A stretch of 64,000 nucleotides of DNA from Coffea arabica (Eukaryota > Streptophyta > Magnoliopsida > Gentianales > Rubiaceae): the NCBI RefSeq assembly GCF_036785885.1, contig NC_092312.1, positions 13,906,001-13,970,000 on the forward strand. The letters run 5' to 3'. The position numbers and the translations under genes were made by a program. The notes under the pieces are model-generated. The model searched no databases. It was not told the origin of the DNA and was given only the letters and a program-made list of their open reading frames with translations. Each line of letters opens with the position of its first letter. Position 1 is the stretch's first letter. Shown here piece after piece: positions 46,651 to 59,151 of this stretch.

Positions 46651-49600
46651 ATGCATCCAATGAGAAATGGGATGCTGGTTTTCTCACTCTTCCTCTTTTG
46701 GACTGCCCGAGTCAGTGTCTCCACTAGTCTTCTTTCCCCAAAGGGTGTTAATTATGAAGGTTAGTTCTACATTTCGTTTACTCTGCATGTTTAATTTCTT
46801 TATCTTAAATGAAGTCCTAAAAATGCCAAGTCTTGAATTCTTGTGCAGTGGCTGCACTGATGTCTATAAAGGGTAAAATGAGAGATGATAATCATGTCTT
46901 AGATGGATGGGATATTAACTCTGTTGACCCTTGTACTTGGAATATGGTTGGTTGCTCTCCAGAAGGCTTTGTTGTGTCTCTGTAAGTCAGTATAAAACTT
47001 CAATATTTGCCTTTAGTTTCCTGTTCTATTGTGCTATATTGGTAATTGAATTGATAATAGCGGACCATTTACTAAATTCAGTTTTTCTTCTGAGTTTGTT
47101 CTTGTTCTTCGCTCCCAGTTTCTTATCTTTGCTGTTGTGGTTTGCAGTGAAATGGTTAGTGTGGGATTATCAGGTACACTTTCACCAAGTATTGGAAACT
47201 TAAGTCACCTTCAGACAATGTAAGTTCAGCCTCTATTAGTTTTAGGTTTGAAAAAATATTTCTTTTTCTTTAACTAAATGCACCTTAATGAATTGATGTT
47301 TATACAGTTATATTGTTAAACCTGGATTCTTCTCTAGTTAATTGACTTTGCATGATACACATTGTGTTCCGTCTTAGGATTATGTTGATCTACGGTTCTG
47401 TAATTGGAAAACTAATTGATACACTCAATGAAGATGATACGAGATGTTGTTGTCTAATAAGGCTTTTTGCCTCTATAGAGATGCAAAAGAGTGAGCCACG
47501 GGAGTATTCACCAGTTGGCCGCAGGACACAGGAAATAAAATTCATTCCTTTTGCCAGTTCGGTTTGATTTGCTTCCACCTCCTTTGTCCAATCAAGTAGT
47601 TGATGGTCTTTCTACTTAAACTTTGGATAGGAGGCAGGAAAAATGAAGGTCGTATTGGGTGAATGGGTGTACAGCTCCAAGCCTCCAATTTCTTGCAATA
47701 TTGTTGGAAATTTTTACCTTCCTGGAAAAATGTGATGAAATTGGTTATTTACAATCTCTAGAGATGGCATTGGCTGAAACTTCTGCTTTTAATTGTTATT
47801 TTTCTAGGTTATTGCAGAATAATCATTTATCAGGATATATACCTGCTGAGATTGGAAAGCTTTCAGAATTGCAGACCCTTGACTTGTCTGCAAACCAGTT
47901 TGTTGGGGATATTCCGAGCTCTTTAGGTTACCTGACAAGATTAAGTTACTTGTGAGTGTGGCTAATATCTAAGTTTAACATTTTAGATTTGCTTTATTTG
48001 CTAGTTCTTCTAATCCTTTTGTATGGCAACTTTTCAGGAGGCTTAGTAGAAACAAATTGTCCGGACAAATTCCTAAACCTGTGGCTGACCTTACAGGGCT
48101 TACATTCTTGTATAATCTTCTTTAAATTTTTGTTATTTAGAATTTCTCAATATCTAAGCAGCATTCAGTAATCTGTTATTGGTGTTCTGCAGGGATTTAT
48201 CATTCAATAACCTAAGTGGCCCTACACCAAAAATACTGGCCAAAGACTACAGGTAAATGTTCTTTTATAAAGGACTGTTCTTTAATTGAAACTTTGCTCT
48301 GGATGAATTTATCCCAGAGTCAGATAATTACTGTTTTGGAAGTTTCATAGATATCTCAGTCTGGGTTAGGAAAGACTAAAGACTTCCCTTTGGTCGGGAA
48401 ACTGAAAACATTAATATTACTTGAGAATCTTTTTTTGCCATATTCCAATCTGCATTTTTCTTAACAAAGATTAGAACCTATAATTAGTACACCTTTTTTC
48501 TCCTGGACTGTGATTAACTTTATAATCTTTTGGCTGTATAATATTGCTTATGCAACTGCTTCTGTGTTTTTTGGCAGTTGAACTTAGCCTCTTTATTTCT
48601 GTTGCAACTATATACCATGTAAACTAAAGCATTATTGAACGATACTTTTTGCTATTTCACGTGTCTCTCTGGTTAAAGATTTTAGTTTCCCCCTAGGATT
48701 AGTAATTTACAGTCAAAAGATAAAATTTAAGTGTTTGTTGAGATATGAGCTCTTAGTTTAGTTATCATTGGAAGCATTTAATGGTGCTTTGCTCTGATTT
48801 GCTCTCTTTTTGTGATCATAATAGAATTTGGCCATTGATAATTACATGATTGTAGGAAATGTAGGCAGCCTGAACCATTATCATGGAACCCAATAAATCA
48901 TTAGTGCAATGCTACCATGTAGATTATCGAAAGGGACATCTGCTTTGGTTTTATGTACCATAAAGGAGTGTGCAATTAGTTAAACTGAATACTATCTAAA
49001 CCAACTTAAAGCCAAGGCAAATAAAAGGAGATGTTTATGGTGGTAGTTTTCTAGGTTATTTTTAGACATTTGGATGTGCAGATGATTTATTCTTGTTAAC
49101 TGTCTGTTAGGATTTAGACAAATTTTTATGTGCTTTTTTAAAATATATCTTAAGGGTAATTTTTGGTTTCAGTGTTGCTGGAAACAGCTTCCTTTGCTCT
49201 TCAGTTTCTGCTGAAATTTGCATGGGTGTACCAAAACCAGTAAATGGTAAGAGCATACAGCTTTTCGACGGCTACTTATCTGTTAAAAATGTCCATTTTT
49301 CCAGATCAGTTATCGTGTATATGTCTGTTGCAGATGGCAGTCCATACAGGAAAGTTAGCAATCACCACCGATGGATTGTATCTATCATCATAGGTGTCAG
49401 TTGCACTTTTGTAGTTTCAGTGATGATTCTTCTTTGTTGGGTGCATTGGTACAGATCTCGCTTTCTGCTTATGTCATATGGTACCTCCAAATGTACCTAG
49501 TCTACTTATCTTCAATCTAGGTGCTTATCTTCAATAACCTTCGTTGCAGTTTTCATTGTAAGACTGATAATTTGAAAATGAAATGCAGTGCAGCAAGATT

Positions 49601-51938
49601 TTGAGTTTGATATTGGTCACCTGAAAAGATTTACATTCCGTGAACTACAAATTGCAACAAACAATTTCAGTTCCAAAAACATACTCGGTCAAGGTGGATT
49701 TGGAGTTGTCTATAAAGGATATCTCCCAAATAGGACAGTCGTGGCAGTCAAAAGGTTGCGAGATCCTAATTTCACGGGGGAGGTACAGTTTCAAACTGAA
49801 GTTGAGATGATCGGTCTTGCTGTACACCGGAACCTCCTTCAGTTATATGGCTTCTGCATGACACCTGAGGAGAGGTTGCTTGTTTATCCTTACATGCCAA
49901 ATGGGAGTGTTGCAGATAGATTAAGAGGTTTGTCTTCAATTTGTTTATGAGGAGTTGATCTCTACGATCTCTGCACCTGTTTGTCTCCTCTTTAGGAGAC
50001 GCACACTTAGCAATTTCCGCAAACTATAACACAACCTGTAACTTTATACAGGGACAGAAGGGTAGGGGAAACATGGTCAAGAAATCTGGAAATGGTTTTC
50101 TATTTTGTGGTGATGACAAAAGGATGTTAACAATTCATCACTTGGAAACTAGCTTACATTGCTTAATCAAAGTCTGATTGATTCTGAATATTTTAATTGC
50201 AATGAAAATAGAATATGCTTCCAATGTTTCTTTCTACATGAACACTGGAGATTTTGAATGACAGAGTCGAGTCCTTCTTTGTGGAACTTAACGAGGTTTC
50301 TTTTTTCCTTGACAGACACAGGTCAGGAGAATCCATCCTTAGATTGGAGTAAACGCATACACATTGCTCTTGGAGCTGCTCGTGGCCTTGTATATTTACA
50401 CGAACAGTGTAACCCAAAAATAATCCACAGGGATGTCAAAGCAGCAAATATTTTGCTTGACGAATATTTTGAAGCAGTTGTAGGGGATTTTGGTCTCGCT
50501 AAGCTATTGGACAGGAGGGACTCACACGTCACAACTGCAGTCAGGGGTACCGTTGGGCATATTGCTCCTGAGTACCTTTCAACTGGACAATCTTCTGAGA
50601 AAACTGATGTGTTTGGTTTTGGCATACTGATTTTGGAGCTGATAACCGGTCAAAAAGCATTGGCTGCTGGACACGGTCATCACCAGAAAGGAATGATTCT
50701 TGACTCGGTAAGCAGAACTGTGATGTTCTAAATACTTCTGAATTATTGTCGCTTTGACTTTTTTTTCAGATACGCACTGAAGGTAGAACCGGTATATTGA
50801 ATGCTAAATGCACTTGTGCATAAATCTGATATCTTAAGTAGACCAACTGCTTTCACTAGGAAATGCTATCTGAGAAAATAACCTTGAGCATAGGCCTTAT
50901 AAGTTGAAAAGTTACCTCTGCTATTGATTTTCTCTTCAAGATAGTAAATTTCTACATCTGCCACCTCTGTTTAAACTGGTCAGTCACATTTTGGTTTGGC
51001 TACATGCTTAGTCTCAAGTACTCCTTGACTTTATGTTGATAAAAGATACTCTTAACTGGATACATGATATATCTGCATTCTGAATAACTAGGAAGCCTAA
51101 ATTAGGCTTTCTTATTATTCCAAAATGTTTCACTTTCTTGGCTATTTATTCTTCACTTTGGTCAAAAACTGCCAATGCATGTGAAGTTCTTTGATTTCTA
51201 GTCCATCCATCAGTTTTTTGGTACATATGCCTTGTGGGTGTTTGCAATGCTGACTCCGTTTTCTGGCATTCTGCTGATATAGTTCTTAAGATGTTGCTTC
51301 TTCAATTTCACTTAGTTCAAAGTATAACAGTTCTTCAACACCTTGCCAGTTTCTCAATTCGATGCCTCAATGCATGCCCTATGTGATTATCTATTGAATG
51401 TCCATTCTTCTGGTGAAGAAGGCATTCTTACGCCACTTTGTGGACCAGCATCATATCAGTTAGCTTGCTTTTAGTGTTGAAACCTGAAAAATGTGACATA
51501 GTAGAGCTCTTATACTCACTTCTGAGAGGTCTGTAGTTGATTCATAATTAAGTGAGGTCTGTAATTCGTAATTATAGCTGGAACCTGTATTAAGTTGAGT
51601 TCATGCTGATTATGCAGGTTAGAGCTTTATACCAGGAGAAGCGACTAGAGGTGCTTGTGGATAGGGATCTCAGGAAATGCTTTAATGCTGAGGAGCTAGA
51701 AAAAGTAGTGGAAGTTTCATTGCAATGCACAGAATCTAGCCCCAGCCTTCGTCCCAAGATGTCCGAGGTCTTGAGGATCCTGGAAACCATTGCTGGGCAG
51801 TCGGCTCATGTGGAAGAAACACAAGACAGAGAGAATCAATGTGAAGGAAGAAGTTTCAGTTTCACACGAAGTTTAATTGAGGTCCGTGAAGAATCCTCGT
51901 TTATAATAGAAGCAATGGAGCTTTCTGGACCACGGTAA
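46651..51938 (+). CDS. CIK4: LRR receptor-like kinase, subfamily II (CIK4/NIK-like), 620 aa
   Basis: Exons are 46651-46759, 46849-46981, 47148-47219, 47808-47951, 48038-48109, 48193-48252, 49173-49246, 49334-49480, 49589-49927, 50316-50707 and 51618-51938. All borders are gt-ag, the sum is 621 codons, and the one-LRR-per-72-nt exon pattern is that of the SERK/NIK subfamily. The protein has a signal peptide, [12 protein letters not shown], the cap motif [10 protein letters not shown], four LRRs, and a membrane helix at about 236-258. An RD kinase follows (GQGGFG 305-310, Lys325, HRD 421-423, DFG 441-443), then a C-terminal [10 protein letters not shown]. The whole length parallels Arabidopsis At5g45780 (CIK4), a co-receptor acting with CLAVATA-type receptors. 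NIK relatives act in antiviral signalling, so function is inferred. The spacer before the kinase is short. Confidence 0.9.
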
Positions 51939-54309
51939 CCAAACAAATCTCAATCTGCCTAAAGATTTTCCTACACGATGGTAATTCTATCTGTAGCGAC
52001 AGTAGCACCTTAGGATTTAGGTTTAGTTGCACACAGAAATGCAGTTTAGACATATCTTATTCCAAGTGTACAGAGTGAGACAAAACTTTATGTCCATGAA
52101 ATTTTGGCTGCTGAGAATGTCCCTGAAGTGAATTCTTTTCCATTCATGTAAACTCTATCTTGACAACTTCTGTTAGTGATTCTTAATAGTAAAGTGCTTC
52201 TCTTTCTTTGTACTGTTCATACTTCTCCGTATAAGAAATATACCTGCTTTGACCGTTCGATCTTGTTCGAGTATGCTCATTATATAACTTCAGAGTCCAG
52301 CCTATGAAGGCTCCAAAATGCCACTATTGATTATGGCATGTAACTGTAGACCAAGGCTTCCAAAGAGAAGATGTCATGCAATGAATGATCTTTGAATGAA
52401 AGTTGAAAGAATATGCTTCCAACTACTACACTGAATCTGAGAGGAAATAGAAACACACACAAATTTAGCTGGAAATATTATTATTGTGTGGTTTAGTTAG
52501 AGAAATAAAACTTGGGAGAGAAGTGTACATGTTTGATTTGATTGAATCCAAGTCAAATATCATCATAAACACAAGAAAAGGAAATGCAAGAGGTGCACTT
52601 TCTCTCCTTAAACACATCTACAACAATTAATAATGCTATGAGCATGTGTCCCTTTAGTTTTAAGTTTCCTAAAATATGATATTTGTACTTGCACCAAAAG
52701 GAAGATACAGCGTTAAAAAGAACAGGCTCAACTGCTAATATCTACGAGTATTAGTATGGTATCGTGAACATATTTTTCAATCACCTTTTTACCTCATATA
52801 TATCAAATCGCTATAGTAATTGTTCTCCAAAAAGTCTAGAAAAATGCAATCCAAACACACCCTTACAATTTTAGTTCTCTCAATTTGTCTAGTTGAAATG
52901 TAGCATTCTCCTGCATCATGTGTGCACGGGCGGGTTTGTCCACAATATACTTTTTAATACTAGAACTATTACAATTTATAACTTCTTAAATTTTTTGGCC
53001 ATCACGTATCAAAAATGATTAATCTTATGTGTGTATTGTTTTAGTGTATACATTTTGTGTGTGCGAGCATGTCTTAATACCAAGATAAAGGGAACTAAGA
53101 GATTTTATATGTTTTTTTGTTCAATAATTGCCAAGTACAATAAGAAGTCTTAGGTACGTTTATAAGTTTAATATAATATGGTACAATACATTTAACAATA
53201 GTAATACTATAAATTAGTCTAACATCTATAAATTCTTGATTCACAAATGCACGATTTTCTTGATTTTTAATATGCTAATCATATGTCTTGTCGAGAGAAG
53301 AAAAAAAGCATATCTCCTTCACCACAATATGCATTATTAGGAGCAATTAAATACGGTAATTTTTATCTTTTTTTCCTTGAAACACTTATCGAACAAGAAA
53401 AATAAAAAACTTTTCCCTTATATTCTATTGACACAACATTATATTAAAGGTGATTTGGTTCAAGATTTGGACTTAATGATAATTGCTCAAACTTCAAAGC
53501 AATTTACCAAACGTCACAAGGACTTGTGGAAAATGAACTAATAAATCACAACCGTAAAATTTAAAAAGTGTTTTTTTTCCTTTTTTTTTTTTTTTTTTTT
53601 GGTTGGTTAGCCAATCTTGGCCGTCTGTTTGGAACCATAGTCAATCCGCTGTTCACTTCTACTTCAGAGTCCGAATCCCGCCCTCTCCAGCCCCCGAAAA
53701 TTTTCAAACCCGCCCGGCGCAACTCCTCCTCCACCACGACGCCTCCTCCCTCCAGCAGGGGGTGCTGAATTGTTCTTCTCATCCCGTTAATGCTGTGTAT
53801 CGGTCAGTTTTCTCATGTGTGCCTCTTCGTTTTTTTTAATGATTTACAGCTTATTTTCTTGTTTGCAATTTAGATATTTGTGATGGATTATCCAGTTGTC
53901 TTCTTTTTCTCTAGAAAGACAAGATACCCTGTTGTTCTTTTTGTAAATTATTTTTGCTATCTTGAATTTCTTGTGGGCTGATCGAAGACCCTTTTCAATT
54001 TTAACATATGTTACCATTCTTGATTTTCTTCCCTTGTTAAGAGAAAAGTAAGTTAATTTGGTTGCTATTCAAAGAGGCAATTTGGCATGCTGGAATTCGA
54101 TTTATACCTGTGAAGTTTTAGCCCACTTGTCTGCATTTTTTTGTTTGGGAAAATGAAAGTCAAGTAAATATGAGGAGAGCAATTGCTGATTTGATTTTGG
54201 GAATTCTGTCAGATGTCCCATGTTGGATTTGCTGAGAGTGTGTTGATTATAACCAGGGTTGTGTGATTAGCTGACTGAGGATTTCAGTTTAGTTTGTTAT
54301 CTCGTGCTG
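51939..54309. other. Spacer between the CIK4-like and Borealin-like genes
   Basis: The first few hundred bases are the 3' untranslated region of the kinase gene. A decayed minus-strand MITE copy ends at about 52862 (caatccaaacacaccctta). The stretch 53550-53610 has a T-run of about 22. From about 53620 GC-richer sequence (ccgcccggcgcaactcc) marks the leader of the next gene, with tcccgttaatg near 53783, whose CCGTT core equals the mitosis-specific MSA element on the minus strand. That match is short and could be chance. Confidence 0.4.
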
Positions 54310-57300
54310 ATGGCGAAGAAAAGAGGTAGAAAACCTGCTAAGCAAAAGGAAAGCAATATTGAGAATGTTGATAAGGAGGAGGCTGTGCCTGAAAAAAGTG
54401 AAAAAAATGAATTCCAGGACGAGGAAGGTATTATTACTCCAGCACTATCTATTTTTCAAGCAGCCCCTTCTGATTGGTTCTTTACTTTGCCTTCGCTTTT
54501 TATTGCTGGTAGTTCATTGTGTTCTCGGAATTAATGGATAGCAAGAATTGAACAATGGATAAGATTACCAAAATTTTTGACTTTGCAGATGATTTTTGCA
54601 TGGTTGTACCTCACCCTGATAACAAAAGTAGGCTCACCCTTGATTACTACATTTAGCAGATTCTTTAGAACCTTTGTATTTGACCTCATCTACCACCTAC
54701 TAGTGAATTCTAATGTAGATGAAGTATGCATAGAAGAGAAGGAGGCGTCTAACTTGTGTTGAGAAAACTGTTCTCTGTTTTGAAAGAATGAAGTTCTAAA
54801 TTAATCTCAAAACTTCATATCCATTTTCACAGTAAACTTTTATTCACCATAAACATTTTACCCCCTTTGAATGTGTCTGCCACTTAAATTTTTTATGTTA
54901 AACCTTGCATGCAGTTGCTTTTCAGGCAGGCAGTACAAAATTTCGTGCAAACTTTTACAGTATTTGTCTTGCATTTATAAGGGAGCACCTTCATGAGTTT
55001 TTTTCCAAATAAGTTTAGAAACCCAATATAAACATGTTGCCTTCTAAGTTGGCATCCTTCTGATAGAATTGATCACTAGTAGCAAGAAGTGAAATCACAA
55101 TGCCCTTTTGCTAACCCTGTGTTGCAATGGACTATGTTTAGGCCTATCTCCACATGGAACGATAATGTTTAAAAGAACTGGATTTGCTAGAGAGCATGAA
55201 CTTGAATAGCAGACCAAATACTATCAGTCCATAGGAGTCCACTTGGAGATGGTCCTAGAGTTTAACACTTTACTTATTGTTTAATGCTTTAAGCATGTCT
55301 TATGTTTTGTAATTTGGTTCATAGTCTGAACCAGTGAGCTGCTGTAGGTCATTATGTTTTTCTCCATGTCATTGTATCATGGTTTAGCTATGGTTGCTTA
55401 CTGGAGTCAACCATGAGCAAAAGGAAACTCGCTGAACAAGCATTTTGGTTCTTCAAGTCTATTTGTCATATGGCAGTGCTATGTATTAGATCCCTTTTGG
55501 GTAGCCTATGGACTGAAGATATTTTGCAATAGAATCCATCTACTGACAGATTTGAGGCATAACATCTGTTCTTCCAGTTTTCTCTTTTCGAATTTTTTGC
55601 ACCAATCATGCCCCTAAAGCTAAATTTTCTTCATTCATAAAGCAACCTGACAGTGAATTAAATGCCTAAAGCTGACTATTTCAACGCCAATGTTTTCACA
55701 GCTCACAATTGTTGGCTCTAACACACCATTTCCTTTTAATTTTTGAAGCCTTAGAGTACACAATTGTTGGCCTTTAGATGATTCAAGCACAATATTGGTG
55801 AACACTGCTGATTAAAGAATTTTTGTTCTGGAGTTAGAAGTTTATCTGAACATCTGATTCTGGTATCTCAATGGTCGGTGCTTATACTAAATAATCTGCT
55901 GTAGTCCTTGGGTGCTTATACTAAATATTGGTGGGTGCAAGCTAAGCAATCTGAGCTTTACTGTTAAATTATTTTGATTCTTTTGAAGTCCTTATCTGGT
56001 CAATGACATTCTTCCTAAACAAAAAAAGATGCTTCAGTTTTGCCTCATACACCTTTTGGTTTGGAACTTTTGTCATCCAGTTGAACATCAAATTGCTGCA
56101 ATCAGGGCACTTCGACATATGGAGATTGAACAGTTGCGAACCATGTTGCATTTGCTTCGCTCGTGTTTCAGCAAGGAACAGCTTCAAGTTCCTCTACTGC
56201 AGTTTTTTAAAGAAAATTTTCCAAATCTTTCCATTGTAAAGAATGAAAAAAATGGCATATATGAAGTGCAACAGAAAGATGACAAGGGTAACTTGTACAC
56301 AAACCAAGCTAATGGAGGAAACTTGCATGCTTCTCTTCTACACCGCTTGTCTATGACTTACCCAGATTTCTCTACTGTAAAGCCGTCTCTTGGTGACTTT
56401 GAGTTTTCAAATAAAAGTGGTAAATGTAAATTGCATTTTGACTTGTTTCAAATCTGAATCTGTATTTCTTTTGGTTATTTTCTCTTATTTGTCTCTTAAT
56501 TCTTTGCAGTGAAAGCAAGCTTTTTGGGCGTGGATTGTATGCAGATCAGAGGATTTGTATGTTCTCATTTAACTTATTCTGACCACTATCTTATGTTTGT
56601 ATTCACAATGACCAATTTCTCTCTTCCTACTTTTGGTGTCCGGAGTATATATATAAATTTTTGTTTTAATGACATGCGAGACCAGTAAAGTATGAAAAAT
56701 ATCTAAGATGTACACATATTTGTCTTTGGAATGGTTTCAATTTTTTTTTAAGTTGGGATAACGTGAAGTCATAAACTCATTCATCTTTTAGACCTGATAG
56801 GCTTTTCTTGATACTTGTTATTTTCACATATAGTTGATTGTAATCCTAAAAATTTTGTTTTTCAGAAAAATTTGTGTTTGACTTTTGTTTTTGGAATGAT
56901 GTCGTTTTACTTGCATATCTTTATCAAATTGGCATGTGTGTGAAGTTAGTGACATATAGTGTTTGGATATACATGATATGGCATCACTTTTAATGTTTAC
57001 ACATGGTGAACTAAATTTCATTGGTAACAATGTCTCTTCTTTGTTAGCCATGATTATTTACACATGGTGAACTAAATTTACACATGGTGAACTAAACTTC
57101 AGAAACTTAATCTGATAATTAAGTTGCATCACCAATTGTGGCTGCAGTTTTCATGCTCAATGTGCTACACCCACTGTTGTATTAGCTATTGGTTATGAAC
57201 TTGGTCGTGCTTTCTCTGGATTATCATGAATTAGCTCAAGGAACTGTTTATTGCATTAGCTTTTTATTTTATTTAATAAATGTATTTTTTGTGGCAGGAT

Positions 57301-58178
57301 TTAGAAGAGTTATCTGATGCCACAATCTTTGAGCGGCAGGACAAATTTCGAACTCCTGATGTATGTGGCCCAATGCATTTTTAGCTATCTAGTTCTGTTT
57401 GTTGTGCTTTTTCTACATGCATTTGGGTGAATTTTCAGGGTTAATGCTTCGTCTAGATCTCCAATTTTCTAGTTTGTTATTGTCATGAGTTGTTGCATAT
57501 CCTTGCTTTATTATCTGGTTCTGGATATCAACACAAGGGGAATCTATCATGAATTCTGAATACGAAGAATTCAAATTGCACATACACAAAGTTTCGATTT
57601 TAGCAACACTGCTCATAAGTCAGCACATAATGCAGTAACATCTTTGAGATGTTTGAAATCTGGCAGTCTGGCATCTTGACTTTTTAATAATAATGTTTCC
57701 CTTGTGGGCTAGGAAATGGGGTATGAGAAAAAGGATGAATGACTGACAGTTGCAACGAAGTTCCTATAGCAATGTGCACATAAAATACTGACAATCTAAA
57801 ATAATTCATGTGTTGTTTGTCCTGTCTGCAGGTGAATAACCAGAGGCTGTCTGTAGGTCTGACACCGAAAACCAAAAGGCTTCCCAAGCATGGAGAGATG
57901 CTTCTATCCGTCCATGGCTCACCCCTTGGTGTTTATAAGGAAGATAACATGGAGGCAATAGATGGTACACATCTCCTGACCTTCTACCCTTTTTAGCATA
58001 CATATCAGATTAAAGGACTCAGATGACATTATCAACTATTACTGATCAACTTCTTTGTCATAATTTTGTGTTTTTCCAAAGCAATTCTGTAACTGTACAT
58101 TGCTATCTGAGTCTGCACTCATGCTTGAATTTACTTCTGACGTCTTAATTTATGCCTGCAGAGGTGGAAGATGGTTGA
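54310..58178 (+). CDS. BORR: Borealin-like protein (putative BORR, chromosomal passenger complex), 238 aa
   Basis: Six exons are 54310-54427, 56081-56419, 56510-56556, 57298-57360, 57832-57964 and 58162-58178. The borders are gt-ag, the phases are consistent, and the total is 239 codons with stop. The N terminus is basic (MAKKRGRKPAKQK). A helical stretch (EHQIAAIRALRHMEIEQLRTML) then QVPLLQFFKENFPNL fits the Nbl1/Borealin N-terminal helix that bundles with Survivin and INCENP. Near the C terminus, LPKHGEMLLSVHGSPLGVYKE resembles the GE..x..SxNGSPL..xKE motif of animal Borealin. The complex would direct Aurora kinase to centromeres in mitosis. I recognise the motifs, but the family match rests on memory. 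An extra exon inside the 1.65-kb first intron cannot be excluded. Confidence 0.65.
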
Positions 58179-58639
58179 CGAGTTCGGATGCTCAATCATT
58201 ATTCCGTTTTGTAGAATTAAGATTTTGCTCTCCAGTTTGAAGTGTATCTGAATGTATGTTCTACTTACTCTCATTAGTACAAATCCAAAGTTGTATCATA
58301 TGGTTTTGCAGTCTGGTATGACATATGAACATACCAGTATTGCTGTTGTGGGTAGAGAAATGATGGACCTTTAACATCTGCACTCATCACATTCATTAGA
58401 GGTTGTGGCCATCTGTTATATGTCAAGAGATTTAACAGTCCTCGGGAAGAATGAGTAATTTGGAGAGATCAAAATATGTTTTGGCGAATATTCACATTAT
58501 TTTGTTGTGCCCATGAATTTTGATCTCTTTTCTTTTATTTCCTAACCAAATGTTATAAGAAGCACAATGCTTTCTACGCTAAATGCTGTGAGAAGTAAAA
58601 CGACTTGATATAATTCCACCAAATCTTAACCATAGCCGT

Positions 58640-59143
58640 TAGCAAATGGCAACGGGAGAGTAATAGGGCAGGGATGCGGGAATTTTTCTCCCTCCGTTTT
58701 AAATTCCCCGCTTCAATTTATTAATATAAATAAATGTAATGTATTATATAATCTAATAATAATAAATTTAGAATAGTTGGCAACTAAATATAATCTTTAT
58801 TCCATTTTTATCCAAATTTCTAATTGATATTTGGCACAAATATGTTATGCGTTCTATGAGTATTTTCAAATGTTATTTATACAATCCAATTAAGTTTTTT
58901 TAATTTTTTGGTATTTTATTTCAACACTTTTCTTGTTTTATTTTTCATTTTTTTCATCTTCGTATTTTATTTTATTCTTTGAGTTTAGTTTTGATCTATT
59001 GAATAAAAGTTTCTAGAAAAAAAAAATTAAATTATCATTCACGGGAAAAGCGGGACGGGGTGGGGACGGAAGGAGTTTTTTGGCAATAGGGCGGAGGACG
59101 GAGGAGGGATCTCCCGCCCCTAACCCGCCCGTTGCTATTTCTA
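58640..59143. mobile_element. hAT-type MITE, 504 bp
   Basis: The ends are TAGCAAATGGCAACGGG and, in reverse complement, TAGAAATAGCAACGGG, the pattern of Ac-type hAT termini. The flanks are atagccgt (58632-58639) and atagctgt (59144-59151), an 8-bp target duplication with one mismatch, as hAT elements make. Both ends are G-rich (gggcggaggacggagg on the right), while the interior is AT-rich and codes nothing. Movement would need a transposase from elsewhere. Confidence 0.85.
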
Positions 59144-59151
59144 ATAGCTGT

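Noticed and set aside
50323-50625. 100-codon antisense frame within the CIK4-like gene
   Set aside because: It is a shadow of the kinase-coding exon.
53561-53782. Overlapping frames on both strands near the Borealin-like leader
   Set aside because: They arise from a T/A run and GC-rich leader sequence, have no conserved motif, and mirror each other.
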